Made by a program: the position numbers and the translations under genes
The notes under the pieces: generated by a model
The model's database searches: none
What the model was told of the DNA's origin: nothing
The model's input: only the letters and a program-made list of their open reading frames with translations
Source: Fodinibacter sp038258215
Lineage (GTDB): Bacteria; Actinomycetota; Actinomycetes; Actinomycetales; Dermatophilaceae
Length of the DNA: 14,274 bases
Reading direction: 5' to 3'
Assembly (NCBI GenBank): GCA_038258215.1
Contig: JBBSQC010000064.1
Coordinates: forward strand, 1 to 14,274
Shown: piece by piece, positions 7,241 through 13,917 of the stretch
How positions within the stretch are numbered: the first letter of the stretch is position 1
Layout: every line of letters begins with the position of its first letter

Positions 7241-8586
7241 GCGCACCCCGACCCGACGTCGTGCCGCCGTTGCCGTGGACCTTCCCGGTGGCACGGGAGC
7301 TCCCGTTGGACAACGGCATCCGGGTGCTCGTCCACGACCTCCCCGGTCAGTACGTCCTGTCCCTGCGGGTGGTCGTCCCGACCACGATGGCTGACGAGCC
7401 AGGGGGCAAGGAGGGCGTCGGGTCGATGACGGCGCGGCTGCTGGACGAGGGCACTGCCGAGCACGACGCGGAGGAGCTCGCCGAGCTCATGGAGCGGCAC
7501 GGGATGGTGCTCGGCGCCGGCGTCTCCGACGGCGGGCTGCTCGTCGACGTGGACGTGCCCGCCCGTCACCTCGCGACGGCGGCGTCGGTGCTGGCCGAGG
7601 TGCTGTCCTCGCCGGTCTTCCCCGAGACCGAGGTCCGACGGGTGCTGCGCAACCGGCTCGCCGAGATAGAGCAGGAGCGGGCCTCCTCCGCGCACCGAGC
7701 GGCCCGCGAGCTGGCGCGCACCATGTGGGACCCGCGTGACCGCGCGTCGCGGCCCGGCGCCGGCACGACCGAGTCGGTCTCCGGGATGACCCGTGAGGAC
7801 CTGGTGGCCTTCCACCAGAGGGCCGTCGGCCCGGTCGGGGCGACGGTGGTCCTCGCCGGTGACCTCACGGGGGTCGACGTCGACGGCATCCTGGCCGGGA
7901 CCCTGGGTCAGTGGTCCGCGCCCGGCCACCGACCGACGCCGCCACCGGTGCCTCCGGTCCGCGCACCGGATGCCGGGCGGGTCGTCGTCGTCGACCGACC
8001 GGGCTCGGTGCAGACCGAGCTGAGCGTCGGCACGCCGGGGCCCGACCGGTCGACCCCCGACGGCTGGGCCCCGCACCCGGTGCTGTCCTTCGTGCTGGGG
8101 GGCTCGCCCGGGGCTCGCGTGGACGCGGTTCTGCGTGAGGAGAAGGGCTACACCTACGGCATCCGGTCCGCGTTCCGCCCCCGAGTCGCGGGCGGCTCCT
8201 TCGTCACCTCCGGGTCGGTGCGGGCCGACGCCACCGGCGACGCTCTCCGCCTTCTCATCGGGATCCTCGACGACGCGCGGGAGGGATTCACCGAGGTGGA
8301 GCTGCGGTCGGGTGTCGACTTCATCTCGCAGACCGCTCCCGGCCGCTATGCGACGGCAGACGCGGTCGCGGACGAGAGCGCCGCCCTCGCGCTGGAGGGA
8401 CTGCCCCCCGACTTCACCACGACCAACCTGGCCGCGGTGCGGTCCCTGTCGCGAGAGAGCCTGGACGCCGCCTACCGACGGGTGGTGACGGGGGAGTGGA
8501 GCGTCGTGCTGGTGGGTGACGCGGCCACCGTGGTCCCGGCCGTGGCGGAGGCACTGGGGACGGCGGTGACCACGGTTGGGCTCTGA
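7237..8586 (+). CDS. M16 family peptidase-like protein, non-catalytic partner subunit
   Basis: This 449-residue M16-fold protein lacks HxxEH: the place where it should be reads GSMTARLLDEGTAEHDAEEL. It retains the R/Y-type substrate-binding motif LREEKGYTYGIRSAF (from about residue 299, R300 and Y305/Y307). In described bacterial M16B heterodimers one chain carries the zinc site and the other the R/Y motif, and these two genes fit that division of labour. The GTG start at 7237 overlaps the preceding TGA by four bases and has a strong AGGAGGAGG site (7223-7232 region). The same frame is open upstream from 7165, but that part lies inside the first gene. Translational coupling, and hence matched subunit amounts, is inferred. 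No signal peptide is visible. Confidence 0.9.
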   Translation: MSAPRPDVVPPLPWTFPVARELPLDNGIRVLVHDLPGQYVLSLRVVVPTTMADEPGGKEGVGSMTARLLDEGTAEHDAEELAELMERHGMVLGAGVSDGGLLVDVDVPARHLATAASVLAEVLSSPVFPETEVRRVLRNRLAEIEQERASSAHRAARELARTMWDPRDRASRPGAGTTESVSGMTREDLVAFHQRAVGPVGATVVLAGDLTGVDVDGILAGTLGQWSAPGHRPTPPPVPPVRAPDAGRVVVVDRPGSVQTELSVGTPGPDRSTPDGWAPHPVLSFVLGGSPGARVDAVLREEKGYTYGIRSAFRPRVAGGSFVTSGSVRADATGDALRLLIGILDDAREGFTEVELRSGVDFISQTAPGRYATADAVADESAALALEGLPPDFTTTNLAAVRSLSRESLDAAYRRVVTGEWSVVLVGDAATVVPAVAEALGTAVTTVGL

Positions 8587-9088
8587 AGCGGCGTCCCGGA
8601 GCCTGGTCATGGGCTCTCCCTTGGGCCTGCTCGAGCTGGTCGAGCGCGCCGGAGCCCTCGTCGCGATCCGCTTCGACTCGGCTCCCGACGGCACCCCGGG
8701 CGCCACGCGGGCCGGCTCGGGCGTGCTCACCGCCGCGCACCGCCAGCTCGCCGAGTACTTCGCGGGGGAGCGACGCGTCTTCGACCTGCCCCTCGCCCCC
8801 GTCGGCACCGACTTCCAGCGGAGGGTCTGGGAGCTCGTGGCCGCGATCCCGTGGGGGCGCACCACGACCTACGGGGCCATCGCGTCCGACCTCGGGCTCC
8901 CGCCGGGCGCCTCGCGGGCGGTTGGTGCCGCCAACGGAGCCAACCCGCTGCCCGTGATCGTGCCGTGCCACCGTGTCATCGGCGCCGACGGCACGCTCAC
9001 CGGGTATGCCGGTGGGCTCGCTCGCAAGGCCACCCTGCTCCACCTCGAGGGCGTGGCGACGCAGGCCGACCAGGGCTCGCTCTTCTGA
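8576..9088 (+). CDS. ogt: Methylated-DNA--protein-cysteine S-methyltransferase (O6-alkylguanine repair)
   Basis: This 170-residue suicide enzyme transfers the alkyl group from O6-alkylguanine in DNA to its own cysteine. The active-site motif PCHRV is at residues 130-134, with C131 as the acceptor. It is preceded by the helix-turn-helix region FQRRVWELVAAIPWGRTTTYG (80-100) and SRAVGAANGANPLPVIV, and followed by GYAGGLARKATLL. An N-terminal SPLG.LELVE strand is also typical of the family. The start is uncertain. TTG 8576 overlaps the M16 gene by 11 bases and keeps the whole first strand. ATG 8609, with GGAG near 8597-8600, gives a protein 11 residues shorter that begins MGSPLG. The gene is co-directional and probably co-transcribed with the M16 pair, although a functional link is not obvious. 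No Ada-type regulatory domain is present. Confidence 0.94.
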   Translation: MGSEAASRSLVMGSPLGLLELVERAGALVAIRFDSAPDGTPGATRAGSGVLTAAHRQLAEYFAGERRVFDLPLAPVGTDFQRRVWELVAAIPWGRTTTYGAIASDLGLPPGASRAVGAANGANPLPVIVPCHRVIGADGTLTGYAGGLARKATLLHLEGVATQADQGSLF

Positions 9089-9095
9089 CCACCAC

Positions 9096-9153
9096 GTCCG
9101 CCTCGAGTGCGGAAGTGGTTGCGGCGGCGACCACTTCCGCACTCGAGGCGGAC
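9096..9153. terminator. Perfect 24-bp inverted repeat, probable bidirectional terminator
   Basis: Arms at 9096-9119 and 9130-9153 are perfect reverse complements around a 10-base GC-rich loop. The element fills the space between ogt (plus, stop 9088) and hisN (minus, stop 9162). A symmetrical hairpin between convergent genes fits a terminator working in both directions, although no T-run follows on either strand. The long perfect arms with AAGTGG at the inner end could equally be a dispersed REP-like element. Confidence 0.7.
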
Positions 9154-9161
9154 ACTCGGCG

Positions 9162-9968
9162 TCAGTCCAGACCGATCCGGGCCAGCACCTCGTCGTGGAG
9201 CAGGCCGTTGGTCGCCACGGCGTTGCCACCGTGCGGGCCGTCGACCCCGGAGAGCGAGGTGAACCGGCCCCCCGCCTCGGTCACGATCGGCACGAGGGCG
9301 GCCATGTCGTGCAGACCGAGCTCCGGCTCGGCCGCGATGTCGACGGCTCCCTCGGCCAGGAGCATGTAGGACCAGAAGTCCCCGAAGCCCCGCTCCCGCC
9401 AGCAGTCGTGCGCCAGGTCCAGCACCTCCTGCTGCCGGCCGATCGCCCTCCACGAAGAGGTGCTGGAGATGGACAGCGAGGCGTCGGAGATCTCGCGGAC
9501 CTCCGAGACGTGCAGGCGTCGCGCCGAGGTGAGGCTCTTGCCGGCCCACGCCCCCGAGCCGAGGGCTGCCCACCATCGGCGGCCCAGCGCCGGCGCGGCG
9601 ACCAGGCCCAGCACCGGGACGCCGTTGTCGACGAGGGAGATGAGGGTCGCCCAGACGGGGACACCGCGCACGAAGTTGTGGGTGCCGTCGATCGGGTCGA
9701 GCACCCACTGGCGCGGGCTGGACCCGGTGGGGGCGAACTCCTCACCGATGACCGCGTCCCGGGGACGCGTGCGCTTCAGCTGGTGGCGGATGAGCTCCTC
9801 GGCGTCGCGGTCGGCGTCACTGACCAGGGTCAGGTCCGGCTTGGTCTCCACGCGGAGGTCCTCGGCCCGGAACCGGGCGACCGTCACGCGCTCGACGGCG
9901 TCCGCCAGGACATGGGCCAGCCGCAGGTCGTCGTCGTAGGCGGTCACGGGGGCCACGGTATCGGCCAC
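9162..9968 (-). CDS. hisN: Histidinol-phosphatase, inositol monophosphatase-fold (HisN type)
   Basis: This 268-residue protein of the inositol monophosphatase superfamily is most like actinobacterial HisN, which dephosphorylates L-histidinol phosphate in histidine biosynthesis. Metal-binding motifs are GEE (75-77), DPIDGT (91-96) and D221 in LHDMAALVPIVTEAGG. The stretches NFVRGVPVWATLISL, GDFWSYMLLAEGAVDIAAEPE and DGPHGGNAVATNG are characteristic of HisN compared with generic IMPases. One oddity is that the usual Trp before the third metal-ligand Asp is His here (H220). The start is GTG 9968. In-frame GTGs at 9956 and 9947 are alternatives, and a GGAG lies about 12 bases upstream of 9968. 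The gene points against the M16-ogt operon and away from the ABC operon, with no other his gene in the window. An inositol-phosphate substrate cannot be excluded. Confidence 0.88.
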   Translation of the reverse strand: MADTVAPVTAYDDDLRLAHVLADAVERVTVARFRAEDLRVETKPDLTLVSDADRDAEELIRHQLKRTRPRDAVIGEEFAPTGSSPRQWVLDPIDGTHNFVRGVPVWATLISLVDNGVPVLGLVAAPALGRRWWAALGSGAWAGKSLTSARRLHVSEVREISDASLSISSTSSWRAIGRQQEVLDLAHDCWRERGFGDFWSYMLLAEGAVDIAAEPELGLHDMAALVPIVTEAGGRFTSLSGVDGPHGGNAVATNGLLHDEVLARIGLD

Positions 9969-10046
9969 GCGCCGAAGAATCTCCGGTCAGGCGTCGAGTC
10001 GGTCGCACTTCGGTCACAATCGGGTCTCGGAGGGGTTCGGAACTTC

Positions 10047-10075
10047 CATTGAGGGCCGTTCTCGACTTTCATAGT
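10047..10075 (+). promoter_or_regulatory. Possible promoter of the ABC importer operon
   Basis: CATAGT at 10070-10075 resembles a -10 box. CATTGA (10047-10052, spacing 17) or TTGAGG (10049-10054, spacing 15) could be its -35. Transcription would begin near 10082 and give a leader of about 100 bases before the ATG at 10183. This region lies between divergent hisN and the binding-protein gene, so the hisN promoter should be here too; I could not identify it. Confidence 0.4.
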
Positions 10076-10104
10076 GCCCGCATGCGTCATCGCTGCACAC
10101 CGGG

Positions 10105-10155
10105 ATGGGCCCGACCGGGCACAGCCCATGAACACCACCACCCGACCACGGGTGG
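10105..10155 (+). promoter_or_regulatory. Hairpins in the leader of the binding-protein mRNA
   Basis: Two stem-loops can form in the leader. ATGGGC (10105-10110) pairs with GCCCAT (10124-10129), with an alternative inner stem GCCC/GGGC at 10109-10120. CCACCCG (10138-10144) pairs with CGGGTGG (10149-10155) around the loop ACCA. The second is a perfect 7-bp stem ending 15 bases before the AGGAGG ribosome site (10171-10176). They could stabilise the message or modulate translation. No known riboswitch class is recognised. Confidence 0.4.
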
Positions 10156-10182
10156 AGACACCACACACGTAGGAGGACACCC

Positions 10183-11844
10183 ATGCGGGGAACCACTCGC
10201 ACGGTCGCGGTTGCGGCCTTGTCCGCCGTTGCTCTGCTTGCCGCTGGTTGCGGCGGGGACGACAGCGACGGCGACACCACGGCAGGAAGCGGCGGCACGA
10301 CGGGCGGGGAGGTCAACATCCGCGGGTGCAACCCGCAGAACCCTCTGGTCCCGAGCAACACGACCGAGGTATGCGGTGGCAACGTCATCGACGCCGTCTT
10401 CGCCAAGCTCGTCCACTACGACGCCGACACCGCCGAGCCGAAGATGGACCTGGCGAAGTCGATCGAGACCACCGACAACCAGAACTTCACGGTCACCCTC
10501 AACGCGGGACGCAAGTTCCAGGACGGCACCCCCGTCACGTCCAAGAGTTTCGTCGACGCCTGGAACTACGCCGCCTACGCCCCCAACGGCCAGGGCTCCG
10601 GTTACTTCATGGAGCCCATCGAGGGCTATGGCGACCTCCAGTGCACCGGCACGAGCAACCCCGACGACCCCTGCGATGGAGGCAAGCCCAAGGCCGAGAC
10701 CATGAGCGGGCTGGTCGTGGTCGACGACGGCTCGTTCACGATCAAGACCACCGAGAAGGTCTCGAACCTCCCGGTGCGACTCGGGTACTCCGCGTTCGCC
10801 CCCCTCCCCGCCGTGTTCTTCGACGACCCCGCGGCCTTCGGCGACAAGCCGATCGGCTCCGGCCCGTACAAGCTGGACTCCTGGACCAAGGAGCAGTCGA
10901 TCGTGCTGTCCAAGTACGCCGACTACTCCGGTGACTTCGCGGGCAAGCTCGACAAGATCACCTTCAAGATCTATCAGGACCCCGACGCGGCCTACAACGA
11001 CGTGCTGGCCAACAACCTCGATGTCACCGACGAGATCCCGGCCAGCGCTCTGATCGACGCCAAGTACGAGAGCGACCTGCCCGACCGCAACGCCCAGAAG
11101 GAGACCGGCGTCATCCAGACGATGTCCTTCGCTCCCGCCAAGGTCGACCCGAACTACGCCGACCCGAAGGTGCGTCAGGCGATCTCGATGGCCGTCAACC
11201 GCGACGAGATCATCAAGCAGATCTTCAACAACACTCGCAAGCCGGCCACCGGCTGGGTCTCCCCGGTCGTCGACGGCTACAAGGCCGGCGCGTGCGGTGA
11301 GTACTGCGTCTACGACCCGGCCAAGGCCAAGGCCAAGCTCGACGAGGCCGGCGGCTTCAAGGGTGACAAGATCACCCTCTCCTACAACGCCGACGCGTCG
11401 CACAAGGAGTGGACCGAGGCCACCTGCAACAGCATCAAGCAGGCCCTCGGCGTGGACTGCGTCGCCACCGGCGTCGTCGACTTCGCCACCTTCCGCAGCC
11501 TGATCGTCAACCGCAAGATGAAGGGCATGTTCCGCAACGGCTGGCAGATGGACTACCCGTCGATCGAGAACTTCCTCGCCCCCATCTACAAGACGGGCGT
11601 CACGTCCAACGACAACGACTACTCCAGCCCGGCGTTCGACAAGCTCCTCGTCGAAGGTGCCGCCGCGACCGACCCGGCCGCGGCCAACGCCAAGTACCAG
11701 GAGGCGGAGACCCTGCTCGCCCAGGACATGCCCGCCGTCCCGCTGTGGTACGGCACGACGACCATCGGCTGGTCCGACAAGGTCACCAACGTGAAGATCA
11801 CGGCCTTCGGCACGATCGACCTCGGGTCGCTGTCGCTGAAGTGA
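10183..11844 (+). CDS. ABC importer substrate-binding lipoprotein, family 5 (peptide/nickel type)
   Basis: This 553-residue extracytoplasmic solute-binding protein of the OppA/DppA class (SBP_bac_5) captures a ligand, probably oligopeptides, and delivers it to the permeases encoded downstream. The signal peptide ends in the lipobox LAAGC with C23 as the lipidation site, and is followed by a Gly/Ser/Asp/Thr linker to about residue 42. Family blocks include FTVTLNAGRKFQDGTPVTSK (102-121) and a later region VRQAISMAVNRDEIIKQIF typical of the second lobe. Eight further cysteines fall into close pairs (49/64, 154/164, 371/375, 415/426), which suggests disulfide bonds on the exported domain. The ATG at 10183 has AGGAGG six bases upstream. 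Two hairpins follow the stop. The ligand cannot be read from sequence; dipeptides, oligopeptides and other family-5 ligands are all possible. Confidence 0.93.
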   Translation: MRGTTRTVAVAALSAVALLAAGCGGDDSDGDTTAGSGGTTGGEVNIRGCNPQNPLVPSNTTEVCGGNVIDAVFAKLVHYDADTAEPKMDLAKSIETTDNQNFTVTLNAGRKFQDGTPVTSKSFVDAWNYAAYAPNGQGSGYFMEPIEGYGDLQCTGTSNPDDPCDGGKPKAETMSGLVVVDDGSFTIKTTEKVSNLPVRLGYSAFAPLPAVFFDDPAAFGDKPIGSGPYKLDSWTKEQSIVLSKYADYSGDFAGKLDKITFKIYQDPDAAYNDVLANNLDVTDEIPASALIDAKYESDLPDRNAQKETGVIQTMSFAPAKVDPNYADPKVRQAISMAVNRDEIIKQIFNNTRKPATGWVSPVVDGYKAGACGEYCVYDPAKAKAKLDEAGGFKGDKITLSYNADASHKEWTEATCNSIKQALGVDCVATGVVDFATFRSLIVNRKMKGMFRNGWQMDYPSIENFLAPIYKTGVTSNDNDYSSPAFDKLLVEGAAATDPAAANAKYQEAETLLAQDMPAVPLWYGTTTIGWSDKVTNVKITAFGTIDLGSLSLK

Positions 11845-11851
11845 CGCCTGA

Positions 11852-11873
11852 GTGAGGCCCCAACAGGCCTCAC
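11852..11873 (+). terminator. First intergenic hairpin after the binding-protein gene
   Basis: GTGAGGCC (11852-11859) pairs perfectly with GGCCTCAC (11866-11873) around a six-base loop, 8 bases after the stop codon. It is probably a 3'-end stabiliser or partial terminator acting with the larger hairpin that follows. Confidence 0.55.
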
Positions 11874-11883
11874 GCACCACAGA

Positions 11884-11919
11884 CCGTCGACCTGCCAGCG
11901 CATGCTGGCAGGTGGACGG
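11884..11919 (+). terminator. Second, larger intergenic hairpin (attenuating terminator)
   Basis: ACCTGCCAGC (11890-11899) pairs with GCTGGCAGGT (11904-11913) around the loop GCAT. The stem continues after one G/G mismatch with CCGTC (11884-11888) and GACGG (11915-11919). It is GC-rich and has no T-tract. Lying between binding-protein and permease genes of one transporter, it probably lets only part of the transcripts run on, as seen in other ABC operons. Confidence 0.65.
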
Positions 11920-11984
11920 CCGTGGTGGCCCGGATAAGTGACCGAGTGGTGCACGTCCGGCCCCCCACGGAGCAGTTCATGGTC

Positions 11985-11990
11985 TAGGTT
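11985..11990 (+). promoter_or_regulatory. Possible internal -10 box (TAGGTT) before the permease genes
   Basis: TAGGTT is identical to the candidate -10 of the UPF0182 gene and lies 70 bases before the permease start, downstream of both hairpins. It could give the permease/ATPase genes their own low-level promoter. No good -35 is visible, so the call is tentative. Confidence 0.3.
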
Positions 11991-12054
11991 CGGTGTCGAA
12001 CAACCCGTGACGCCGCCGCCGCCACTCGAGGCGGCCCGAACGCAGGGAGGTGAC

Positions 12055-12984
12055 GTGGGCACTTACATCATCAGGCGCCTGCTGCAGATGATCCCCGTGA
12101 TCCTGGGGGCGACGTTCCTCATCTTCACCATGGTCTTCGCACTGCCGGGCGACCCGCTCGCGGGCAAGTGCGGTGAGCGCCCGTGCTCACCGGCCTACCG
12201 CGCCGCGTTCGAGGAGAAGTACAACCTCAACGACTCCCTCCCAGTCCAGTACGGCAAGTACCTCTCCAACATCGCTCAGGGCGACTTCGGCGAGACGTAC
12301 AACGGCACCTCGGTCGCCGAGCAGCTGAAGACCCGGTACCCGGTCACGGCCAAGCTGGCGTTGATGGCCATCGTCATCGAGACCGGGGTCGGGATTGTCG
12401 CCGGGGTGCTTACCGGCATCCGAAGAGGCGGGTTCCTCGACAACCTCGTGCTGGTTTCCACGCTCATCGTCATCGCCATCCCCATCTTCGTCATCGGTGG
12501 CTTGGCGCAGTATTTCCTCGGGGTGAAGCTGGCGCTCTTCCCGGTCACCGTGACCTCCTCCAGCCCGTCGGTCTACGAGCTCATGCTCCCGGCCTTGGTC
12601 CTCGGCTCGGTCTCCGTCGCCTACGTCACGCGGTTGACGCGCACGAACCTCGTCGAGAACCTGCGCGCCGACTACGTCCGCACGGCCGTCGCCAAGGGAC
12701 TCACCCGGCGGCGGGCCGTGGGCCTGCACGCGCTGCGCAACTCGCTCATCCCTGTCGTCACCTTCATCGGCTTCGACTTCGGTGCCCTGCTCGGCGGTGC
12801 GATCGTCACCGAGAGCATCTTCAACATCCCCGGCATCGGCAACTACATCTTCCGCTCGATCCGCTCGCGCGACGGCTCCTCCGTCGTCGGAGCGGTCACC
12901 GTGCTCGTCATCGTCTACCTGTTCGTCAACCTGCTCGTGGACCTGCTCTACGGCCTGCTCGACCCGAGGATCAGCCATGACTGA
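12055..12984 (+). CDS. Peptide-type ABC importer permease (DppB/OppB family)
   Basis: This 309-residue inner-membrane permease is one of two channel subunits. The N-terminal YIIRRLLQMIPVILGATFLI is the typical first helix of OppB/DppB proteins, followed by the DPLAG loop and an extracytoplasmic region with a CGERPC cysteine pair. The ABC-coupling (EAA) loop spans about residues 207-232: YVRTAVAKGLTRRRAVGLHA, then the LRNSLIPVV block. After it comes the family stretch GGAIVTESIFNIPGIGNYIF. I chose GTG 12055, with GGGAGG four bases upstream (12045-12050), because the extension to 11938 would add a Pro/Ser-rich stretch and place the start just after the terminator hairpin. The gene overlaps the next permease gene by 8 bases, indicating translational coupling. 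Confidence 0.93.
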   Translation: MGTYIIRRLLQMIPVILGATFLIFTMVFALPGDPLAGKCGERPCSPAYRAAFEEKYNLNDSLPVQYGKYLSNIAQGDFGETYNGTSVAEQLKTRYPVTAKLALMAIVIETGVGIVAGVLTGIRRGGFLDNLVLVSTLIVIAIPIFVIGGLAQYFLGVKLALFPVTVTSSSPSVYELMLPALVLGSVSVAYVTRLTRTNLVENLRADYVRTAVAKGLTRRRAVGLHALRNSLIPVVTFIGFDFGALLGGAIVTESIFNIPGIGNYIFRSIRSRDGSSVVGAVTVLVIVYLFVNLLVDLLYGLLDPRISHD

Positions 12985-13906
12985 ACAAGCAACGCTGAAG
13001 GCCACCGAGGCCGACCCGCTCGACGCCGGCGACGTCGGCGAAGAGCGCTCCCTCGCCTCCGACGCGTGGCGGTCGATGCGCCGCAAGCCGATGTTCTGGG
13101 TCTCGGCCACCATGATCGGCGTTTTCGTCCTCATGGCGATCTGGCCCAGCCTGTTCACCAGCACCGACCCGGCAGCAGCCGTGCTCTCCGAATCCCGAGC
13201 CCTGCCGGGGCAGGGCACCTGGTTCGGCCGCGACATCCAGGGCTACGACATCTACGCCCGGTGCATCTACGGCGCTCGAGCCTCGATCCTCGTCGGCGTC
13301 ATGACGACCATCGGCACGGTGCTCATCGGGGGGATCATCGGCGTGATGTCCGGATACGCCGGCGGGTGGGTCGACTCGCTGCTTTCCCGCATCGGCGACG
13401 TGTTCTTCGCGATCCCGTTGCTCCTGGGTGCGATCATCTTCCTGGTCTCGCTGCCGGACTTCTTCAACGGCAACTACTTCCTCGTCGTCCTGAAGGTCGT
13501 GCTGGCCCTCGTGGTGCTCGGCTGGCCCAGCCTGGCCCGGCTGATGCGCAGCAGTGTGATTCAGGTCAAGCCCAACGACTACGTCCAGGCCGCGCGAGCA
13601 TTGGGCGCGAGCCCGATCCGGATCGTGCGCTCGCACGTGCTGCCCAACTCCCTGGCCCCGATCATCGTCGTCGCGACGATCAACCTCGGTGCCTACATCT
13701 CGGCCGAGGCCACCCTGTCCTTCCTCGGCATCGGCCTCCAGCCCCCGGCCATCTCGTGGGGCATCGACATCAGCTCCGCGATCGTCGGCCTGCGCACCAC
13801 GCCGCACATGCTGTTCTTCCCCAGCCTGTTCCTGGCTTTGGCGGTGCTGGCTTTCATCATGCTCGGTGACGTCGTCCGCGACGCCCTCGACCCCAAGAAC
13901 CGCTGA
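12977..13906 (+). CDS. Peptide-type ABC importer permease (DppC/OppC family)
   Basis: This 309-residue protein is the second channel subunit, of the OppC/DppC class. A cytoplasmic N-terminus of about 35 residues leads into SLASDAWRSMRRKPMFWVSA, the OppC N-terminal domain with the first membrane helix. A periplasmic loop holds the family motif FGRDIQGYDIYARCIYGAR. The coupling loop is at about residues 202-227 (YVQAARALGASPIRIVRSHV, then LPNSLAP), followed by AEATLSFLGIGLQPPAISWG, a signature of this subunit. The ATG at 12977 overlaps the end of the preceding permease gene by 8 bases, so the two are probably made in equal amounts. The stop lies 11 bases before the ATPase start. Confidence 0.94.
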   Translation: MTEQATLKATEADPLDAGDVGEERSLASDAWRSMRRKPMFWVSATMIGVFVLMAIWPSLFTSTDPAAAVLSESRALPGQGTWFGRDIQGYDIYARCIYGARASILVGVMTTIGTVLIGGIIGVMSGYAGGWVDSLLSRIGDVFFAIPLLLGAIIFLVSLPDFFNGNYFLVVLKVVLALVVLGWPSLARLMRSSVIQVKPNDYVQAARALGASPIRIVRSHVLPNSLAPIIVVATINLGAYISAEATLSFLGIGLQPPAISWGIDISSAIVGLRTTPHMLFFPSLFLALAVLAFIMLGDVVRDALDPKNR

Positions 13907-13917
13907 GCGAGGGCGAC

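Noticed and set aside
3428..7294. A 1288-codon open frame on the minus strand across tRNA flank, ndh and the M16 gene
   Set aside because: Its translation is Arg/Gly/Glu/Val-rich with no family motif and lies antisense to genes with clear motifs. Long antisense frames are expected where third positions are almost always G or C.
11938..12054. Extended N-terminus for the first permease from GTG 11938
   Set aside because: The added 39 residues are Pro/Ser-rich, unlike any DppB N-terminus. The GTG at 12055 has a clear ribosome site and begins the conserved first helix.
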